Origin: Rhizobium sp. G21
GTDB lineage: Bacteria; Pseudomonadota; Alphaproteobacteria; Rhizobiales; Rhizobiaceae
NCBI RefSeq assembly: GCF_014158035.1
Contig: NZ_JACFXW010000001.1
Coordinates: 3,884,001-3,948,000, forward strand
Direction: 5' to 3'
DNA length: 64,000 bases
Positions 59,616 through 64,000 of the stretch are shown piece by piece. Under the pieces are notes generated by a model that saw nothing but the letters and a program-made list of their open reading frames with translations, did not search any database and was not told where the DNA came from. Position 1 is the first letter of the stretch, and every line of letters starts with the position of its first letter. The position numbers and the translations under genes are program-made.

Positions 59616-60512
59616 ATGACCAAATATTGCCGCGACATTGCCCTGTCCTTCGAATTCTTCCCGCCCAAGAACGCCGACGCCGCCAGACAGCTGTGGGATA
59701 CGGTCGACGATCTCAAGAAGTGGCAGCCGGAATTCGTCTCCGTCACCTATGGAGCAGGGGGCACCACGCGTGACACGACGCTCGACACGGTCTCGACCAT
59801 TCTCGGCGAGCATGGACTGGACGCCGCCTCGCATCTGACCTGCGTCGGATCGAGCCGCGACGAGGTTCGCCAGGTGGTGGCGGATCTCAAGCGGGCCGGC
59901 GTCCGCCGCATCGTCGCTCTGCGCGGCGATCCGCAGGGCGGCTTCGGCCAGGCTTACGCGCCGCATCCGGAAGGATACGCCTATGCCTCGGATCTCGTCG
60001 CGGGTCTGATCGACATCGGCGGCCTGGACATTTCCGTCTCCGCCTATCCGGAACGGCACCCGGAAAGCGCCGATTGGGCCGCCGAGATCGACAATCTCAA
60101 GCGCAAGGCCGACGCGGGCGCCGATCGCGCGTTGACGCAGTTCTTTTTCGACAATGATCTCTATGAGAGTTATGTCGACAAGGCGCTGGCCGCCGGGGTG
60201 ACGATCCCCATCGTGCCGGGCATTCTGCCGATCCAGAACCTCGCCCAGGTGCAGCGTTTCGCGGGTCTGTGCGGCGCGAGCGTGCCCGATTTCGTCGTGC
60301 AGACGCTCGGCCCGGTCGAGGATCACGCAGAGGAACGTTTCCGTCGCGCCGCCGAACTTGCGGCGACCCAGGTGCTGGACCTCATTCGACGCGGCGTCGA
60401 CCAGTTCCATATCTACACGATGAACCGATCCGCGCTGACCTCCGAGGCCTTGCGTTTGTCCGGCTTCGAGCCGGCCCGGTTTGAAATGCCGGCGCTCACC
60501 ATCGCCGCCTGA
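59616..60512 (+). CDS. metF: Methylenetetrahydrofolate reductase
   Basis: 298 residues, TIM barrel. Reduces 5,10-methylene-THF to 5-methyl-THF with FAD and NADH, supplying methyl groups for methionine synthase. FAD/folate motifs are FEFFPPKN (catalytic Glu), SVTYGAGGTTRD, RGDPQGG, FFFDNDLYESYVDKA and VPGILPIQN. AGGAGA lies 8 bases before the ATG; the gene follows the ArsR-methyltransferase stop by 1 base, so the two are one operon. Confidence 0.97.
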   Translation: MTKYCRDIALSFEFFPPKNADAARQLWDTVDDLKKWQPEFVSVTYGAGGTTRDTTLDTVSTILGEHGLDAASHLTCVGSSRDEVRQVVADLKRAGVRRIVALRGDPQGGFGQAYAPHPEGYAYASDLVAGLIDIGGLDISVSAYPERHPESADWAAEIDNLKRKADAGADRALTQFFFDNDLYESYVDKALAAGVTIPIVPGILPIQNLAQVQRFAGLCGASVPDFVVQTLGPVEDHAEERFRRAAELAATQVLDLIRRGVDQFHIYTMNRSALTSEALRLSGFEPARFEMPALTIAA

Positions 60513-60531
60513 TCCCGTCATTCGCTTGCAT

Positions 60532-60564
60532 GAAAAAGGCGCCGGATCCTGGGATCCGGCGCCT
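60532..60564 (-). terminator. Rho-independent terminator of the tiny membrane-peptide gene
   Basis: 13-bp perfect stem AGGCGCCGGATCC / GGATCCGGCGCCT (60537-60549, 60552-60564), followed on the minus strand by TTTTTC. The T-run lies only on that side, so it serves a leftward gene, namely the one at 60613-60690; it may also stop metF read-through. Confidence 0.88.
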
Positions 60565-60612
60565 CCAAATTCCGTCGAAGCCTTGTGGTTCGGCCTCTCC
60601 CGGCGCGTCTTG

Positions 60613-60690
60613 TCAGATGAACAGCATTACGCCGACGAACAAAAATGCCGCGCCAACCAACACCATATTGAGGGATTGAGTAATTCCCAT
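60613..60690 (-). CDS. 25-residue single-span membrane peptide
   Basis: ATG at 60690 with a perfect AGGAGG 7 bases upstream, 25 codons and a TGA. The product begins MGITQSLNMVLVG and continues as an uninterrupted hydrophobic stretch to the C-terminal Ile, long enough to cross the membrane once. A strong terminator lies 49 bases past the stop. The combination of ribosome-binding site, hydrophobic peptide and dedicated terminator argues for a real gene, although it is far shorter than usual calling limits. Function unknown. Confidence 0.75.
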   Translation of the reverse strand: MGITQSLNMVLVGAAFLFVGVMLFI

Positions 60691-60909
60691 GCTCGAACCT
60701 CCTGCTCGTGTTGACGAAGAGAGTTAAGCGCGTTTTGGCGTCGCTGGAAAGCGGAAATTATGACGCAGTGCGGCGAAATAAGGCGGACAGGCAACAATCC
60801 ACAGATCCAACTCCATGAAATTCATAGATTTTCACGATTTCACATTTTTTTCACAGAGCTGACTGAAAAATGAAGATGAACCTCTGATTCACCATGCTTT
60901 TTAAGGGGT

Positions 60910-61842
60910 TCAATTGTGGAGCAGGCGGCGGCGCATCAGCAGGGCGAGTCTGCCGTCGAGCACCACCAGACCCGTTGCGATCACCGCCATGCCGGCCCAT
61001 TCGATGGTTTCCAGGCGCTCGCCCAGAAACACGATGCCCAGCAGAATGGCGCTCGGCGGCACGAGCAGCGTCACCAGCGACGCATTGGTTGCGCCCGCCA
61101 GACCGATGATCCTGAAAAACAGGATATAGGCGAAGGCGGTGGAGATGAGCGCCAGCGCCAGCATCGCGGCAAGCGCCCCCGGCGGCGGCAAAGCCAGGCT
61201 CCATGGCTGGTCGACGATCAAGGCCACGGGCGCCATGATCAAAGTCGAGGCGGTCAATTGTCCCGCGGCGATCGCGGTGGGATCGACGCCACGAAAACGC
61301 TTGCTGAAGATCGCGGCGAAGCCATAGGAGACCGCCGCCAGCAGCGGCAGGGCCAGCGCCCAGAGCGGCGCATCGGCGCCCGCGCCGAGATGCGGTGAAA
61401 ACAGCAGCACCGCGCCGAGGAGACCGAGGACGACGCCGGCGAATTTCCGTGGCGTCAGCTTTTCGTCTTTGGTCAAACCATGCGCGATCAACACCGTCCA
61501 GACCGGCGTCGTGGCGTTGAGGATGGAGGCGAGCCCCGCTCCGATATGCGTCTGGCCGATGAAGATGAAGCTGTGCGGAATGGCGTTGTTGAGCAGGCCG
61601 AGCAGCAGGAAAGCGCCGGCGCGGCGGCGAAGCGTGTCGTAGAAGCCGTCGCGTCCACGCAGGTAGACATGCAGCGCCACCGCCGCAATCACGAAGCGCG
61701 ACAGCGCCAGCGTCAGCGGCGGCACATGCTGAACGGCCACACGCGCGAAAAAGAAGGAGCCGCCCCAAAGCAGCCCCAGCAGGATCAGAAGCGCCCAGGC
61801 GAGGGGCGATATGGTGGATTTTGCGTCGGTGGCGGCGTTCAC
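60910..61842 (-). CDS. EamA-domain (DMT-superfamily) transporter
   Basis: 310 residues with ten predicted helices arranged as two EamA repeats (LLGLLWGGSFFFARVAVQHVP opens the first; IISTAFAYILFFRIIGLAG lies in the second). Members export amino acids, nucleosides or toxic metabolites, sometimes importing them. No clear operon partner; the next upstream gene, at 61913, lies 70 bases away on the same strand. Confidence 0.92.
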   Translation of the reverse strand: MNAATDAKSTISPLAWALLILLGLLWGGSFFFARVAVQHVPPLTLALSRFVIAAVALHVYLRGRDGFYDTLRRRAGAFLLLGLLNNAIPHSFIFIGQTHIGAGLASILNATTPVWTVLIAHGLTKDEKLTPRKFAGVVLGLLGAVLLFSPHLGAGADAPLWALALPLLAAVSYGFAAIFSKRFRGVDPTAIAAGQLTASTLIMAPVALIVDQPWSLALPPPGALAAMLALALISTAFAYILFFRIIGLAGATNASLVTLLVPPSAILLGIVFLGERLETIEWAGMAVIATGLVVLDGRLALLMRRRLLHN

Positions 61843-61912
61843 GATGCGTCCTCTCCCGAATTGCCTGCGGGAGAGGTCTAGGCGAGGGCGGACTGATCCG
61901 CCACCCGAAAAA

Positions 61913-63133
61913 TCATAGGGCGTTCAGAAGAGCGGGCGTCGCCCAGCCGTCGGCGGGCATGCCCAGGCGCTGCTGTTCCTTCTGGATGGCGACGCGGGTG
62001 CCGCCGCCGAGTATGCCGTCGATCTTGCCGACGTCGTGGCCAAGCGCCTGCAGCTTGGTCTGCAACGCCTTCATCGAGTCGGTGTCGAGACCGGGCTCGG
62101 GATTGCCCTTCTGGTAGGGCGGCGCGCCGGCCAGCCGCGTGGCGAAATAGGCGGCGGAGGTGGTGTAGATGAACGACTTGTTCCACTCGAGATAGATGGC
62201 GAAGTTCGGATAAGTCAGGAAGGCCGGTCCAAACCTCCCCTGCGGCAGCACCAGCGCCGCGTCGAGCTGGCCGAAACCCGTATTGCCGTCGCGGGGCGTG
62301 ACGCCGAGCGCGAACCAGTCCTGCGCCTTCAGACTTCCGCCGAGACCGCTTTTCTCGAATGGCACATTGTCCGGCAGGGTGACTTCCTGGATCCAGGGCT
62401 CGCCCTTGCGGAAGCCCAGGCTCTGGATGAAGCGGGCGGCGGTGAGGATGACGTCGTCGTCGCTCTTCTTGAGGTTTACATGGCCGTCGCCGTCGCCATC
62501 CGTGCCATAGGCGATGATGTCCTTGGGCAGCATCTGCACCATGCCGATTTCGCCCGCCCAGGCGCCGGTGTTGGTCTGAGGATCGAGATCGCCGTCGGCG
62601 ACCATCTTGACGAGAGCGATCAATTGCGGCCGGAAGAGTTCGGGACGGCGGCAGTCATGCGCCAGCGACACCAGCGCGTTGCGGGTGTTGAAATCGCCCT
62701 GTACGGCGCCGAAATCCGTCTCCAACGCCCAGAAGGCGGTGATCACCGGGGCCGGCACGCCATAATCGGCTTCGGCCTTGGCGAAGGTTGCGGCATGGTC
62801 CTTCATCTTGCGCCGGCCGATATCGAGCCGCGCCTGGCTGACGACGCGTTTGGAGAATTCGAGGAAGGTCTGGCGGAAGACGCCCTGGCCGCGGTCCATC
62901 GAAAGAACTTTGTTGTCGATGCGCGCGCCGGCCAGCGCCTCATCGGCGGCGGTCGCCGAAATACCCTGCGCCATGGCTTCGGCCTTCACGCCGTCGAGGA
63001 AGGCTGCGAGATCGCCGCCGCAGGCGACGGCGGGCGCCGCCGGCTGAGCGGGTTCGGCCGTCTGGGCCGAAGCGGGAAGGGAGGTCAGCGCGGTTATCGC
63101 GCAGAAGAGGGAAGCGGTCAGCGATCGCTGCAT
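61913..63133 (-). CDS. Lytic murein transglycosylase (MltB family) with C-terminal peptidoglycan-binding domain
   Basis: 406 residues; signal peptide ending ASA. The MltB-type domain (about 40-335) has the catalytic Glu in ITAFWALETDFG, followed by GMVQMLPKDIIAYGTDGDGDG, a characteristic of this family. Residues ~345-405 are a PG_binding_1 domain (ALQTKLQALGHDVGKIDGILGGGTRVAI). Cleaves glycan strands producing 1,6-anhydromuramoyl ends in wall growth or remodelling. AAGG lies upstream of the ATG. Not a lipoprotein: no lipobox cysteine. Confidence 0.95.
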   Translation of the reverse strand: MQRSLTASLFCAITALTSLPASAQTAEPAQPAAPAVACGGDLAAFLDGVKAEAMAQGISATAADEALAGARIDNKVLSMDRGQGVFRQTFLEFSKRVVSQARLDIGRRKMKDHAATFAKAEADYGVPAPVITAFWALETDFGAVQGDFNTRNALVSLAHDCRRPELFRPQLIALVKMVADGDLDPQTNTGAWAGEIGMVQMLPKDIIAYGTDGDGDGHVNLKKSDDDVILTAARFIQSLGFRKGEPWIQEVTLPDNVPFEKSGLGGSLKAQDWFALGVTPRDGNTGFGQLDAALVLPQGRFGPAFLTYPNFAIYLEWNKSFIYTTSAAYFATRLAGAPPYQKGNPEPGLDTDSMKALQTKLQALGHDVGKIDGILGGGTRVAIQKEQQRLGMPADGWATPALLNAL

Positions 63134-63280
63134 GATGAACCTTCCGAAAGAGCAATTTTCGCGAAAGGTTTTTCAGAGAATTATGGCGGATGCAAGCCAA
63201 AATCCCAGAGGATAGGAAGGCGTGAAGCGGGACCGGCGGTCGTGGGCTTCACGCCCGAGGTCACATTTCTGCGACGGCCG

Positions 63281-64000
63281 TCAGCCAGTTGCGCCAGTTC
63301 TTTTGGAGCCGGCGAAGACGTTGATGTCGGTGTCGCCCTTGATGCCGGGAATGCGCCCGGTGCTGGTGTATTGCCAGAAAGCCCAACGGCGGTCCGTATA
63401 GATGTTGTTGGGGTGATCAGCCACCGCGCGCAGCCAGAAGTGATAATTCTTGAACTCGCCGACGAGAATGTCGCGATGGAAATCGACCGTGGTGTAGATG
63501 ATCGGACGCTTGCCGTAATGGGCTTCGAGACGGTTGAGGAAGCGCTGCAATTCCTGCACGGCCGTCAGCTTGGACGGGCGATAGCGGCAGTTCTTGGACT
63601 CGCCGTTCCATTCCACGTCGAGCACCGGCGGCAGCACCATGGCGGCCTTCGGCACGTTGGCGATGAACCAATCGGCCTGCTGATCGGCGGTCGAGCAGAA
63701 GTAGTAGAAGTGATAGGGCGCATGCGGTACGCCGGCGGCCTTGGCGGCGCGCCAGTTGTCATGGAAACGGTTGTCGATATTGTCCTTGCCCTCGGTCGCC
63801 TTGATGAAGGCGAACGCGACGCCGGAGCCGCGCACCTGCCGCCAGTCGATGTCGCCGTTCCATTTGGATACGTCGATGCCATGGACAGGGTGGTGATGCG
63901 GGGTCTTCGGCCCGAAATCCTGCGGATCCATGTCTTGGAAGCGCGGAGGCACGGAGGCCGTTTCCACGAGGTCGTACTCGACAGACGAGCATGACGCCAT
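63281..64000 (-). CDS. GH25-family lysozyme (muramidase), 5' end probably cut by the window
   Basis: At least 239 residues. Glycoside hydrolase family 25: HGIDVSKWNGDIDW with the conserved Asp, FAFIKATEG, PPVLDVEWNGES with the catalytic Asp/Glu pair, IIYTTVDFH, and FWQYTSTGRIPGI. Hydrolyses beta-1,4 MurNAc-GlcNAc bonds. The first visible residues MASCSSVEYD look like a lipobox (…ASC↓S), so the true start and the signal peptide probably lie to the right of base 64000. Confidence 0.9.
   Translation of the reverse strand: MASCSSVEYDLVETASVPPRFQDMDPQDFGPKTPHHHPVHGIDVSKWNGDIDWRQVRGSGVAFAFIKATEGKDNIDNRFHDNWRAAKAAGVPHAPYHFYYFCSTADQQADWFIANVPKAAMVLPPVLDVEWNGESKNCRYRPSKLTAVQELQRFLNRLEAHYGKRPIIYTTVDFHRDILVGEFKNYHFWLRAVADHPNNIYTDRRWAFWQYTSTGRIPGIKGDTDINVFAGSKRTGATG

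Noticed and set aside
62036..63994. 652-codon open frame antisense to the lytic transglycosylase and GH25 genes
   Set aside because: Runs across two recognised genes on the other strand and has no family features.

Overview
The window looks like GC-rich chromosomal DNA of an alphaproteobacterium, most likely of the order Hyphomicrobiales (Rhizobiales). The reasons are the rhizobial-type RpoD N-terminus, an ArsR-methyltransferase gene next to metF, the polyamine-type ABC and RpiR catabolic genes, and rhizobial-style palindromic repeats between epmA and epmB. I cannot name the genus. I saw no rRNA, tRNA, IS element, prophage or CRISPR array.

Layout. 1-3008: 5' part of a CHASE3 chemoreceptor, then rpoD. 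3560-5818: a short RTX-repeat protein and an MFS carrier. 5838-19340: a complete minus-strand chemotaxis operon, read STAS, cheY, cheA, cheW, four chemoreceptors, cheW, cheR, cheB. A divergent receptor-like soluble protein lies at 19694-21429. 21472-23476: a GNAT acetyltransferase coupled to an orphan ParA, and a secreted LprI/MliC-like protein. 23613-26867: the efp, epmA, epmB translation-factor module, with a palindromic repeat mosaic. 26880-29275: a MarR repressor, a divergent DHA2 efflux pump, and a possible small protein.

29336-41901 is a catabolic locus. RpiR and a four-gene ABC importer read leftward. An N-formylglutamate-amidohydrolase-like enzyme, an APC permease, a glutamine-synthetase-like ligase, an aldehyde dehydrogenase and an iron alcohol dehydrogenase read rightward. 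Together they could take up an amino alcohol or amine, gamma-glutamylate it, oxidise it in two steps and release glutamate plus an amino acid. An XRE/PIN toxin-antitoxin pair sits inside this operon with its own promoter.

41955-64000: a LuxR solo, an alpha-oxoamine synthase, an L,D-transpeptidase, a sugar-epimerase-like protein, a DUF442 protein, a further chemoreceptor, a SulP transporter with a possibly structured leader, a pentapeptide-repeat protein, an acetolactate-synthase-like enzyme, TerC, a lipase-like hydrolase, RNase T2, EttA, the ArsR-methyltransferase/metF operon, a 25-residue membrane peptide gene, an EamA exporter, a lytic transglycosylase and a GH25 muramidase cut by the window edge.

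Twelve single-base frame breaks affect eleven genes, including the essential rpoD. Eleven behave as one missing base, nine of them in runs of four or more identical bases, and one as an extra base. Correcting each restores a full-length family protein. I read these as sequencing or assembly errors and annotate the genes as intact, stating each break.
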